A DNA stretch of 64,000 nucleotides from Adiantum capillus-veneris. Taxonomy: Eukaryota; Streptophyta; Polypodiopsida; Polypodiales; Pteridaceae. The first letter of the stretch is position 1; every line of letters begins with the position of its first letter. A model generated the notes under the pieces. It had not been told where the DNA came from. It made no database searches and saw only the letters and a program-made list of their open reading frames with translations. Positions 13,201 through 23,213 of the stretch are shown in pieces. The stretch lies in contig CM043965.1 in assembly GCA_014529385.2 (NCBI GenBank), positions 64,362,933 through 64,426,932 on the forward strand. The letters are read 5' to 3'. Made by a program: the position numbers and the translations under genes.

Positions 13201-14525
13201 TCCCCCTGAATTAAAGGTTCATTACCCAAGTTATCTGTAAAGGTAAAATTCCCTTGTGCACAATGTATGTGGGCCCTATTTTGCTTTAGCCAGTCCATCC
13301 CTAGTATCCCATCAAAGAATCCTAAGCGTAGGGTTCGAAATTGGGCAGAAGTTGGGTGTCCCCCTAAATCAAAGTCAATTTTGCCTGCAGAGTGTTGAGA
13401 TACTACCTCCTTGCCGTTTGCTAACTCGATAACTAGCTTGCTTGACGGATACTTATCGAGCTTAAGCTTCCTCATGCATCTGGGTGAAAGAAATGAAAGA
13501 GTACTGCCACAATCTATAAGGAAGTTAAGTTGTTCACCTCTGAGAGATCCTGGCGTATGAATGACTGCGTATTGCTCGCAACCATTGGGATTGTCAATTG
13601 CAGCATGTAGGGTTGCTCTCTCCAGTGCTTCATCACCCACAGTTGGTTGAACTACTGCGGCATTTACTCTGGCGGTAGCTCCACGCCCTCGCCCTCTGTT
13701 CATTCTTCCGCGTCCTCCTCTTCCATTAGCTTGGCCATGCCCATGGGTATTCAAGGGTATGGCATTGGCGTTGGTTGCATGAATGTTCCTGGGGCAATTT
13801 GATCTGTAGTGTCCATGCTCGCCGCAACCATAGCATCGAACATCAGGGAACTCCATGGTTGCAGTGGTAGCCATAATAGGGCGCTGGTTATAGGTTTGGT
13901 TGACTGGTCTGTTGTCCCAAGCAGTGTTCCTTGCCCTCGTTGACCAATGATTCCTCCTGTTCTGATTAACCTTTTGTACTTCGAGAGCTAGAGGTTTAGC
14001 CCTCAACAAGGCATCCTGTAGCGTTGACGACCTGAGAGCCTCCAGCCGAGTGTTCAAGGGATCGATTAGTCCTTGACAGAACCTTGCCACCCGTTGTTCC
14101 AAGGTCATCTTAGGAGCATATCTCCGAAGAGTGACAAACTTTGCATAGTATTCTTCGACCGTTGAATTCAGCTGCCGAAGTGAAAAGAATTCATTCATTC
14201 TCAAGGTCCTATAGGCAGGTGGTAAATAACGTCCCATTATTGCAGCTTTGATGTCTTCCCAGGACTGGGAAGATCCCTTAATATCCATGTCCCTGCAATG
14301 TTGCTTCCACCATATCTTGGCATCGCCAGTCAGGCGGAACATCGCAAGGATGGTTTGATTTACGGGTTGGGTTCCCGCAGCTTCAAAGTAATCGTCCATG
14401 GCTTCCATCCATACTTCCGCATCTCTCTCCACATTTGCCCCCTCGCCCTTAAAGATCGGAGGTTGGGCTTGTTTGAGGAGAAGCTTCTTCTCTTGCGCTG
14501 CCGAGTACAGAGCAACAGGCGGTAC
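10273..14525 (-). pseudogene. Element A gag-pol polyprotein, disrupted
   Basis: Minus-strand polyprotein for capsid, protease, reverse transcriptase, RNase H, integrase and chromodomain. The frame is open from 14525, just after a TAG at 14526-14528; the first in-frame Met codons lie inside gag, so the true start is not visible. Seen in order: gag domain; CCHC knuckle (CX2CX4HX4C); protease motif Asp-Cys-Gly-Ser; RT with Phe-Phe-Asp-Asp; RNase H. A one-base deletion near 11757, compared with copy B, breaks the end of RNase H. A TGA at 11541-11543 is shared with copy B. The integrase (D, D, E visible) reads 11439-10909 and meets TAA at 10909-10911; another TAA is at 10690-10692. The chromodomain (VKWKDYPEEDATWE) reads 10476-10273. 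A separate Gly-to-Lys change lies beside the first TAA. Confidence 0.93.
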
Positions 14526-14742
14526 CTACATGGGTTATACAAACTTCTTGATACCACTACTTGAATTTCAAAATTGACACGAGACTTTTGATAAAATTCA
14601 AATTCCACTTCATGAAGAGACAGAGATTCGGAGACAAAAGACACTTTATTGATGGAAATTTATTACAATCGAAACTCCTCAAGGTTTAGAATGACTGATG
14701 ACCGCTTATTACATGGCTTTATGGATTGCGTATAACATACGC

Positions 14743-15150
14743 CTAGGAAATGGTATTGACATGATGCACTACTTCATTCGTGTAATAGTTCTTATACACA
14801 TTCTTGAGTGGATAAATAACTAAGATATCGGGCCGGAGTTCTGCTTTCAGTAATCCAAAGGTTTTGACTCGGTTTGCTGGAATCACATAGGTGACCTTCT
14901 CCAAGAGCCAGTCGTTGATGGTTTGGTTGGAGTTGCCCGAAATAGTGTGATCCAATCGTGTGGGCACCAAGTAGAATATCTCTATCACTCTCAACTCTTC
15001 TCCCCAATGTATCTTCTTCAAGTCGGTAGCCAGGCCTCCTAGCTTCCGAGCATTGATGTAGTAAACCCCTCCTGGAAATGTCCAATCAAGTTCCCATCCT
15101 TTGTCAATGCGAGTGGAGTGTGGCGTATAAGCCTTCAACAGTATCTCCAT
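14743..15150 (-). pseudogene. Element A extra ORF between primer site and gag
   Basis: A 135-codon frame on the sense strand of the element, between primer-binding site and gag. In copy B the same frame runs 171 codons; here a TAG (Tyr codon in B) cuts the first part. No ATG opens the longer frame in B, so a spliced or non-ATG start, or a start at the Met at 15150, are all possible. The product is mixed hydrophilic, with no transmembrane segment or known motif that I recognise. Other plant gypsy groups (Ogre) carry an extra ORF before gag, but I see no similarity that would link them. Confidence 0.5.
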
Positions 15151-15345
15151 GACATCTCGCCTGAACTGGTAAACAGGGGATCTTCGAGCTTGCTCCTAAA
15201 TAAGCTCAAACACTTGGAACTTCCGATATTCAAGCACGGGGTCTTCCTGCAACACCAATGCAAGGAAGTCGGATCAACTACCTATATACTTTCAGTTCTT
15301 TTTAAATGTTCAAACAATACGACTTTATTTTCCCAGCCTAACCTA

Positions 15346-15358
15346 GGCTCTAATACCA
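15346..15358 (-). other. Element A primer-binding site (tRNA-iMet type)
   Basis: TGGTATTAGAGCC on the minus strand, two bases inside the 5' LTR. It matches the plant initiator-Met tRNA primer site TGGTATCAGAGCC with one C-to-T change. Copy B has the unchanged form. Confidence 0.9.
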
Positions 15359-16032
15359 GGTGTGAGGTCCCCACCCCGTCGTATCAAACAACGGACCTGA
15401 TGGTAAACCTGGTGGCCACTAGATCTATAGCGGAAGCAAACAAAATGGTTCAGGGTTTGACTAGCGGACGATCTCTCATCACAAAGTGAGTCGAGTTCGA
15501 GCCTACTAGCAACGAGATCTAGCTCCACCTCGCAGGGGAAGCGTACTTAACTATCTAGCGATCCTAAGACCTACCTTCCAAGAGGAGAGAAACCCCGAGT
15601 ACCTTTTTCCCCATGTTTCAGAGGCACGTACTCTCGAGGGTTCGCCGCTCTAGGGGCAATGAGTAATACCAATATCGAGTAAGCACTATGGGGACAGAGA
15701 GTTCCCGACCAATCGGGACCACCCATCTCGCAGGCATTGGCAACCCGAGCCAAGCCCCCACTTTCCACCCCCACACTCACACTTCATCGTGTGACCTAAT
15801 TACTACCACAAAGGTTGTTCAACATAAATATTCCTTGTTTAATTCCGAATCACATGGTTCGTTAAAACAGCCCTTCAACCAGTATTGCAAACAACACCAA
15901 GACAGAATTCTAGTAAAAATTCTACTCAAACTTATTCATAAAAGTTCCAATGTTCTGGAGGTACAACATCCCCCCTCCAGCGAGAGTTCACTCCTCCCGT
16001 CGTCGCCTAGCTGCCCATACAACTAGGTATGT

Positions 16033-16147
16033 CCACCACATAGAAAGCACCTCATGGACACTCCCACCGCATAGAAAGCAAGACGTGGGTTCCCACCGCA
16101 TAGAAAGCAAGTCGTGGGTATCCACCGCATAGAAAGCATGTCGTGGA
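16033..16147. repeat. Short tandem repeat in element A 5' LTR (4 copies)
   Basis: Same 28-30 bp repeat as in the 3' LTR (unit core CCACCGCATAGAAAGCA), four copies with scattered substitutions. Confidence 0.9.
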
Positions 16148-17405
16148 TTCAAGAGCCCTTAACGAGGAACTCTACCCCCTGTGATCAGTAGGGGGGTCAG
16201 GAATGATTACACATTGGAAATAAAATGCACATGCCGAGCTAAATTTTTCCTAGCATACATTCTTTCCTCTTGCAAACAACATACCCATCAAACATTACCT
16301 TCCTACTTTAGAACTTAATGTATAATGATTTAAATGCCGAGGTTTCCGTCGGATTTCTCCAACATGTTTGGGGATATGAGCATTCCTAACTAGCGTATGC
16401 AATGTTAATTTAAACAACTTGAAAAAAAAATATGATCTACCTCTTCCACTTCTTCATCGATGGCCCGTGAGATGGCCGGTATTTGCTCGTCCATTGGAGC
16501 CTTTTCCTTTCTCTTGACATTGCTCGTTCCTGCTTCGCGATCATGGGCACCACCGAAGCGCATCCTCTTAACCGGGGCCATTTCTCACTACTTTAAATGA
16601 TTAGCTTGGGGAAAGAGCTAAGGTTCACAGCATCATAACAGTCCAATGGGTAGATTAGTGACATCAATTAATCCCTCCTATATGAGAGTCTAGATTTCTT
16701 TCATAAAGCAATCATTAAGGATGGCACATAATCCTATGGGAACCGGCTCTAAGATAATTATTCGGCTTACATGATCAAGAATAATTAGGATTTCACTATT
16801 GGAATTACCAGAGAATTGGATTAAGTATGATTAGACTATTTCCTAGCAATTAGATGATGCAGATTTACCCTATGCATATGTGTGAGGAAAAACCAATTCT
16901 TAGAGACTTATTGACGGATTAATTTCTCCTTAATTACGTCTTAATGCATAAGAGAAATGAATTCAATTAAACTACAATGTTAATGAGTGATTACAATAGT
17001 GATTCTCTTCAATCTGCCCAATTACTAGCTTACCGATTAATTACTATGCTATCTAGAGAGAGAAGATTCTGATAATTATGCTCTAATCATTAATCGAGAG
17101 TGAAGAATGGGTGATAATTCAACTATGGGATAATGATTACATAATAGAGTACGAATAAGGAGAATTTAGAGAGTAGTCATAGAGATTTTTGGCTAGGAAT
17201 AGACATAATGTACGAGAAATTTTGATGGTAGAGAAAGGGATTTTCAGATGGCATTAATTAAACTGTCGTTACCGTGATTAAGAGCTGGTAATCTTCTCGA
17301 TTTTCTGATCTAATCGGGCCTCTTGAGATGAAAATTCGGCAGCACCTCCCTCCTAGCTTCTTCTTCAATAGGTGTGTGATTCGGCTGCACCTCCCCAATG
17401 TATGT

Positions 17406-17448
17406 GGGTGTGTGTGTGTATGCACTGTGTGTGTGTGTGTGTGATCAT

Positions 17449-17493
<45 letters not shown>
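17406..17493. repeat. GT/CA microsatellite in element A 5' LTR
   Basis: Long GT tract broken by one GATCATAA segment. It is strongly expanded relative to the partner LTR at 9541-9577. On the element's strand it lies as a CA tract just downstream of the TATA-like site. Confidence 0.9.
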
Positions 17494-17496
<3 letters not shown>

Positions 17497-17498
17497 GT

Positions 17499-17507
17499 CT
17501 TTAAATA
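17499..17507 (-). promoter_or_regulatory. TATA-like box of element A 5' LTR
   Basis: TATTTAAAG on the minus strand, conserved in all four A/B LTRs (9582-9590 in the partner). Its position upstream of the gag-pol reading direction fits a core promoter. Inferred from sequence only. Confidence 0.5.
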
Positions 17508-18159
17508 GGCTCCTACAGGCTGAAAATCGATCTGGGTTGCTAAATGCATCTGGGAGCTTCTCCAGTTAAGCATGGCAAGTCCAGTTCTCTGCCCACCAAG
17601 TGTCAGGTTGGCTTGGTTAACTGGTTCTGAGACTGAGTTGCAGGCTTGGCAGCTTTCCCAAGACTCCCACAAAGCAAGAGGGCGCCCCCTAGCTGCTAAA
17701 GCTGATCTGGAGTGGCCTGGGACCTGTTCCCACACAGTCCCGGGCCCCCGGTGCCTCCCCGGACAATTTTTAGGAAATTTAGTTCTGGGCTAAAACGGGT
17801 CATACGAATCGGATTTTGATGCCGTAAATTGCCATACAAAGCTCTAACTAAGGCGTACTGGCCCGAGTACCTGCCATATTTAGTAGCCCCTCGGGGGTCC
17901 GAAAATGCATTTTTTTCAAATTCGGGGTACGGGTGCAGATTTTCGAGACGGTCAAGACTGGACGGGTCGGGTGACCAAAAACTTACTATTTTTGGAAATT
18001 TTTCACAAAAATTATTTTAATTCACATTTTTAAGCTTTATAAAATTCTAAACATCATGGCACTGACAGAATCTGAAAAACTGCTAAAAATAGTAACTTAT
18101 TCCATTGTATTCATTTCGTGGTACAAGGGTGCTCTTGTGATCGGGTCAGAGACCTTACA

Positions 18160-18472
18160 GTATGCCTATTTATTGGGTGGATCCCCAAGGTGCATACTTC
18201 TACAGTCGAATGGATGACAACTTTTACACCTTCACACCCGAAGGGACATTCATCCTATTGGATCTCACTACAACTTGACATGTCATAGTTTCTATTAGTT
18301 TTTTCTCATGATAGTTAGGTTTAGCTTTTGCCTAGTACGTTCAAATTTTGCGGTTGTATCCTCCCTAGCTACACATCCGTATTGGACACCATTGCTTGTA
18401 AGATGTGAGACTTCAGTACTACCGTATTCAGTGCAATGTTAGAAGAAGGTGTTAATCTTATTATATTCAGCT
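18160..18472 (+). pseudogene. Tandem array unit U5, right part
   Basis: Starts with the duplicated target bases GTATG (18160-18164) and continues the unit exactly where it was cut at 7499. It contains the shifted-frame extension (motif VDPQGAYFYSRMD) and the AT-rich tail up to the next phasing marker at 18473. Confidence 0.75.
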
Positions 18473-19658
18473 CTTGATGGGTCATGCATATACATGGATC
18501 ATGGATATACTCCCGTCTGAAATATTAAAGGATTTCTTGTTTAGGACTACAGTTTAAATTAAGGGCGCTTTCTTAACTTATTTATATAGGAACTAGTGGT
18601 TGCACTCTTACATGTGGGGATGCTTTGAGTGCTGATAGTATTGACATGTATTTACATTGAAGTATGCATAATTGTGTTTGTATTTGCTAAGCTAGAAAAA
18701 AAAAGGCATGCTGGATGATTATCTGAAATGTAGTGTGGACTTCATGTAGGATTTCCATTTGGTTTGTGTTTACATTTGGGAAATTGAGGCTATAATCCCC
18801 CTTATTTGTTGCTATTGATTGGTCGTTATTTGTATTTGTTCCTTATGGGAAGGGTGGGCACAATTTTATTCAATACATACATAGAGTTCATAGTGCAATT
18901 GCAATGGCACACGAGGAGCAAGATGCATCCGTCCCAAGCTGGAGTAGCTCGATGCTACAAAGGAGCTGAGATACCTGAAGGAACTTTTGAGACAATCTCT
19001 TGTGGAGATTCCCAGAGTGAAGAGACGGCTAGAGTTATCAGAGGCACGCATACAAGTGTTGGAGGTAGCAAATCCAAACATCTACTCCCCCTTCTCTCTC
19101 AGTCGGGAGGTGGCAATCACAAACTTGATTCATTCTTGCATACGCAATTTGGATGGCGTTGTTAGCGACATTGCTAGTAGAGAGGCTGGTCTTTTGCCAC
19201 TTGTAGCACGACAAGGACCATGGTGGAACAGAAAACTGATGAGCATCAACTATTTGAATCTGTGGTGGCTCTTTTACAACCAAGTTCTGCACAAACCAAG
19301 AGTTTTGGTGCAAGCTTTTTCCTCGGAGCAACTAGGGGCTGAGATTCCACATTCAACAATGCGCTTCAAAGTTGTCAGGTTTTCCTTGTTGTACCAGGAT
19401 GCTATTAACCGTGGTGTCCCTCAACTAATGCTTCTAGCTGAGGATAAAGTAAAAGCTTAAATACAGCCAGCAGAGCCCTTTGACTTGCACATTATGGTGG
19501 GATGTTAATGTAAGCATTTTCAAGGATCTCCGCAATGAGAACATACATATGTTTGAGAGGATGCTCAAGTACTTTCCAGGCAAGAGATGGATCAATGATC
19601 ACAATCCCATCCACAATGTTTTCCTTATTGATCATATCCTCTCCCTGAAGTAGTTACA
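18473..19658 (+). pseudogene. Tandem array unit U6, left part (split by CACTA)
   Basis: The ATG equivalent is at 18904. A small deletion just after it, removing part of the Glu-Ala-Ser-Lys-Arg region, shifts the frame; the main open piece is 18987-19460 (157 codons). The unit is cut at 19658; ACA at 19656-19658 is the target-site duplication of the CACTA element and the unit resumes at 56114. Confidence 0.75.
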
Positions 19659-19915
19659 CACTACAAGAGGTTGTGTGCACTTGTGACGATTTTAGCGACG
19701 GAAATACATTGGGTTTTTATACTCCCCGACATCGCTAAGATCGTCGCTAATAGCGTTGATACGAGAAATCCGCTAGTATGAGCATCGCTATAAGAGTTTC
19801 TATATGCATTTCTATGGCCACCGTTGCTATATACCGAGGACCATAGCGACGCTTACAGACTATTTATAGTGACGTTCATAGCGACACTACAGAGCCTTAT
19901 ATAGCAACGCCCGAG
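19659..19915. repeat. CACTA left terminal inverted repeat and subterminal repeats
   Basis: A 13-bp terminal repeat, then about eight variants of TAGCGAC/GTCGCTA in both orientations (for example around 19695, 19727, 19742, 19787, 19850, 19880). In this superfamily such motifs bind the element's own transposase proteins; that role here is inferred. Confidence 0.85.
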
Positions 19916-20509
19916 AGTAATTTTTTTTGGTGGCATGGCATTGAATGCCGTGCCACCCATCAACCATATTGAATGTTTCAATAATAGAATAAACCTAACT
20001 GAATCCAAGATAAGCCCATATTCACCTTTGAAAGAAAGTGCAAGCTTAGGTATAGACCCAAAGTGGTCACCCATAAGACAATATAACCATTAACTCTATC
20101 ATCCATAGTATTGTTTGTAGATTAAAGATATAAAACTGACCAAAGTAATTAAATTGATGAAATTAAATCACTGACAATTGTAGACATCATAGGAAAAATC
20201 ACTTGATTGTTAAACTTAGCAAATGTAATAGTTACAACACCATTGTCATTATTGAGAAAATATACATGGTTTTCCAATAGTTACAAAAAGACGTATACAT
20301 GTCATCTCATGATACATATACTATGACAAAAGGAAACTAATGCTATCTAGCTATGGCTAGACTGATGTCGTCTTATCAAACATCTCATCGCGTCCAAGCG
20401 ACGTATCTGTCGGATTTTGCAAAAAAAAAAAAAGATAGCTAAGTTTAAACATATAATTTACAAAACAATACAACAAATAGAAAAGAGTAAGCCCTAATAC
20501 TAACCATGC
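19916..20509. other. CACTA interior, mostly non-coding
   Basis: AT-rich DNA between the subterminal repeats and the TNP1-like exons. It holds a near-perfect inverted repeat at 19929-19957 (GGTGGCATGGCATT and its mirror) and a run of 13 A at 20419-20433. A possible last short exon of the TNP1-like gene lies about 20345-20415 on the minus strand. I see no other gene. Confidence 0.5.
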
Positions 20510-20819
20510 CGCCATGAGAACTCAGAATGTCCATCAGAGTGTTTAAGCCCTTCCTGCCTGCGTACTCGTGCTTGTACGGTGTGGGGTCACGCCCTATCAT
20601 CGACCACTATCAAAACATACAAATAATCCATTATGTTAGAATTTAAAAACCCCTAAATCCTAAACTATCAAACCTAAAGAGCAATGCAAAAACACTTACA
20701 AAATCGGCCTCAAATGATGCCCACTCGCCGCTCCCCAAGTGGTGCAAGCTCCTTGCCTCTACTTGCGCTTTGGCTGCATCCTTTTGTTGCTTCTACTTGT
20801 CAGGATTCTCGTGCGTTGC
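20510..20819 (-). pseudogene. TNP1-like gene of the CACTA, 3' part
   Basis: Continuation of the gene at 50634-51130. Joining the two sides at the TTTCT target site keeps one frame, giving a Lys-Lys-Ala-Thr-His-Glu-Asn segment and then LHHLGSGEWASFEADF before a splice-donor-like GTAAGT near 20700. A second exon-like piece about 20508-20620 ends at a GTTAGT donor. A TAG is present in the first exon. TNP1-type proteins of CACTA elements assist transposition by binding the ends. Confidence 0.65.
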
Positions 20820-21043
20820 TTTCTTGTTGAGCCAGCAGAGGATCACACCCACATTTTTGCTCACACTCATCATTTTGTAACCATTGATTGTAATAAATGT
20901 CTTTCGGACATTAATTTTGATTTGAGCCATTCATTAAGTAACGGGACTCAATTGAGTTTCCAGCTTGTAATTCCGAAGTAATTTCACTTGCTGATGTAAT
21001 TAGTTAGAGATGTTCTCACCTCCAAGGCTGAGGTATATAAGCC

Positions 21044-21050
21044 AAAGTTT
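21044..21050 (+). promoter_or_regulatory. TATA box of element C 5' LTR
   Basis: TATATAA in the context GAGGTATATAAGCC, identical in the 3' LTR at 49903-49909. The position fits a core promoter, with transcription starting about 30 bp downstream; the start itself is inferred. Confidence 0.7.
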
Positions 21051-21110
21051 TTGTAACTTAAGGGGATTCAGATTATTAATCAAAGTGAGTTTTTGAGCGC
21101 CGTGACTGTG

Positions 21111-21117
21111 TCTGAGA

Positions 21118-21166
<49 letters not shown>
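21111..21166. repeat. GA microsatellite in element C 5' LTR
   Basis: About 25 GA units with one GT interruption near its start. The 3' LTR has a much shorter tract at 49981-50008. Confidence 0.9.
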
Positions 21167-21168
<2 letters not shown>

Positions 21169-21794
21169 TTATCTACTTGCTACGCGAGCTACGGAGCCGC
21201 CATTGGAGAAGCGACACCACCATTGTGTTAGCAACGGCGAGAGCTATGCACAGATACCAAGAGTGCGCGCTATCGGCTTCTATGTGTGGTAAGTTCCTAC
21301 GAGCTTCGGTGTGAGTTTTCTTCCAACTCGTGTGTCAGAATGGAGTGTGCAGCATATCTATAGAACCACAACGAGTAGAGCTACACATTGGTACCATCGG
21401 GGTCAAGTTTCGATCACCTGTATTTTTCGGCCTGTCTTCATACGCGTTTGCCGCACGGAGTGGTTATAGGTTGATTTTGCAGTTCAAGTCTTTAGGGTGT
21501 TGTTCTTACCTAGTGTATAGACTTCCCCTTGAGTTTGAGATCGATTCAATGATTCTAGATCCTGTTTCGTATAGCATTCGTTCGTAGTAAGGATTTCAGT
21601 CACTTGCGCATTTTAGAACTTAGATTTGATTTCCTTAGTAGTGATTGTCATTAGAAGGTCGAGTAGGTGATTTGACACCCACCTAGTTGTTTCCATGCGC
21701 CTGCGGGTCAAGCTCCATCCTCGTCTGACAAATTCTATTGTTGGTTGAGTTCTCGCTATTTAGCTTCCGCTAGCGGCGTAACCGCCTTAACATT

Positions 21795-21812
21795 TGGCGC
21801 CGTTGCCGGGGA
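21795..21812 (+). other. Element C primer-binding site
   Basis: TGGCGCCGTTGCCGGGGA, two bases after the 5' LTR. This is the typical primer site of Athila-type plant gypsy elements and supports both the orientation and the group. Confidence 0.92.
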
Positions 21813-23213
21813 CGAGAGCCCTAAGTAGGTGACCTTAGACTAATCCTACGAGGTGAGTCGTATAAACTACTTTGTATACTTTAGTTAGAAAAGATCTAGG
21901 AGTGGTGGACTCCGAAGATCTCGAGAGATACTAGGAAGTGGGGTATTCTTGGGTCTTCCGTGTTGACAATATTTTTAGATTAGCTGAGATTTGTTTGTTG
22001 TTTTGTTGGTGTTGAGTAGTTGTTGATAGAAGAAGAATTTGCTAGTCCGTGAGTGGCAGTGGATCTCTTTAAAATCACAATTACCAAACCCATTTTATGA
22101 TTAGGAATAGCTTAGGTAGGACTTCATTTGATCCTGATCTGGAGCTAGTAATCATTGGAGTATTTGCTTGATATGGTTGATTGCATGTTAGATCACTAAA
22201 CCGTCGAGTTAGTAGTGAAACTTGCAATAAACAAAAGCCAGAGAAATTTTCTGTGTATCTGGGAGTTGCTGAGCACTTGAGAAAGCTTTAGGAAGGATTC
22301 TGTGCCAAAAAACTGGAAATCTGCAACTTTAGACATTATACGCGTATGATGTCTAAATGACCAAACAGAGACAAAAACAGAAATTTTGACTTTACCAGAG
22401 TGTTCAAAAGGGGAGTTATATCCTAATTTCAACTTAAAACAAGAGCATTAACACTCAAAGAAACCCAAAAAGACAAGTCGGAGTCCAAGAAACGCAAAGA
22501 ATAGGAAATTTTGGATTCAGATCTTGTTTTTACATTCAAACCTGACAAAAACACTTGAAACTCAATTATAAACATTGGAGAAGGCTTAAAACCAAGAATA
22601 GTCAAAATCTGGGACAAAAGACATCATACGCGTATAATGTCTTTTAGCACATCCACTACTTATTTTTGATATCTGACTTGACAAGATTGTTACAAACACT
22701 GTAGAAAGCAAAAATATCAAGTCTTGACCCAAATTGATGAAAAAGACATCATACGCGTATGATGTCTTTTACCTAATTTTGGACATATTTTGATACTTTG
22801 CCAACACAGATCCATTGTAATAGCTGTCTAGAGGTTATATTTCAAGTTTCATCCCATTTGGATCATAATTGACCCAAAACAAGTCAAAAGCGGAAAATTG
22901 CCAAGAAAAGCCTAAATTAGCCATAACTTGCTCAAACAGAGTTCAAACTGAATTTTGTGAGTGGAAAGAGCATAAGGGGGCTACTGAGAGTGAGCATAAC
23001 CAAAATAGTCTAAATCTGTGAAAAAAGACATCATACGCGTATAATGTCTTTTTCAGCATAACTGCAACAAAATTCTCACTTGATGAAACAGAAGTTGTTC
23101 AACTGACAAGATTAGACAATTGACCAAGTATCAATCAGTTTGGATCAATTCTGACCACAAAAACTTGGGAACACAAATTGCCGAGACGGAGAAGTTAAAG
23201 TCCTTTAGGGGAA
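21813..23213 (+). other. Element C leader (5' untranslated region), 1.4 kb
   Basis: No convincing gene. It holds four copies of the 24-bp palindrome described separately (22331, 22619, 22744, 23026), spaced 125-290 bp, with partly similar AT-rich sequence between them. The leader ends just before the gag ATG at 23214/23217. Confidence 0.7.
22331..23049. repeat. Palindrome cluster 1 in element C (4 copies)
   Basis: Copies at 22331-22354, 22619-22642, 22744-22767 and 23026-23049. Core CATCATACGCGTATGATG inside AGA...TCT arms; the 22744 copy extends to a perfect 30-bp palindrome (22741-22770). The other three each have one C-to-T or G-to-A change in an arm. All are centred on ACGCGT. The function is unknown; a binding site for a symmetric dimer or an RNA hairpin are both possible. 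Confidence 0.95.

Larger units (their letters stand above)
7500..18159 (-). mobile_element. Element A: chromodomain Ty3/gypsy LTR retrotransposon
   Basis: Complete 10.66 kb element flanked by the 5-bp duplication GTATG (7495-7499 and 18160-18164). The LTRs are about 2.74 and 2.80 kb and read TGTAAGG...CTCACA on the minus strand, so the 5' LTR is the right-hand one. Order on the minus strand: LTR, tRNA-iMet-type primer site, an extra ORF, gag, protease, RT, RNase H, integrase, chromodomain, purine tract, LTR. The domain order with a C-terminal chromodomain places it among plant chromoviruses; I cannot fix the clade. The genes are broken (see the gag-pol entry), so this copy is not autonomous. 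A sister copy, B, lies at 27590-38313. Confidence 0.95.
15361..18159 (-). repeat. Element A, 5' LTR
   Basis: About 2,799 bp, starting TGTAAGG and ending CTCACA on the minus strand. It is longer than its partner mainly through a GT microsatellite at 17406-17493. It carries the promoter of the element on the minus strand. Confidence 0.95.
20825..21792 (+). repeat. Element C, 5' LTR
   Basis: 968 bp, TG...CA ends. Contains a TATA box (21044-21050) and an expanded GA microsatellite (21111-21166) that explains most of the 28-bp length difference from the 3' LTR. Small reading frames inside are shared by both LTRs, and I treat them as chance. Confidence 0.95.

Noticed and set aside
21330-21587. 85-codon frame in both element C LTRs
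   Set aside because: Present only because the LTRs are duplicates; no start context or domain supports a gene.
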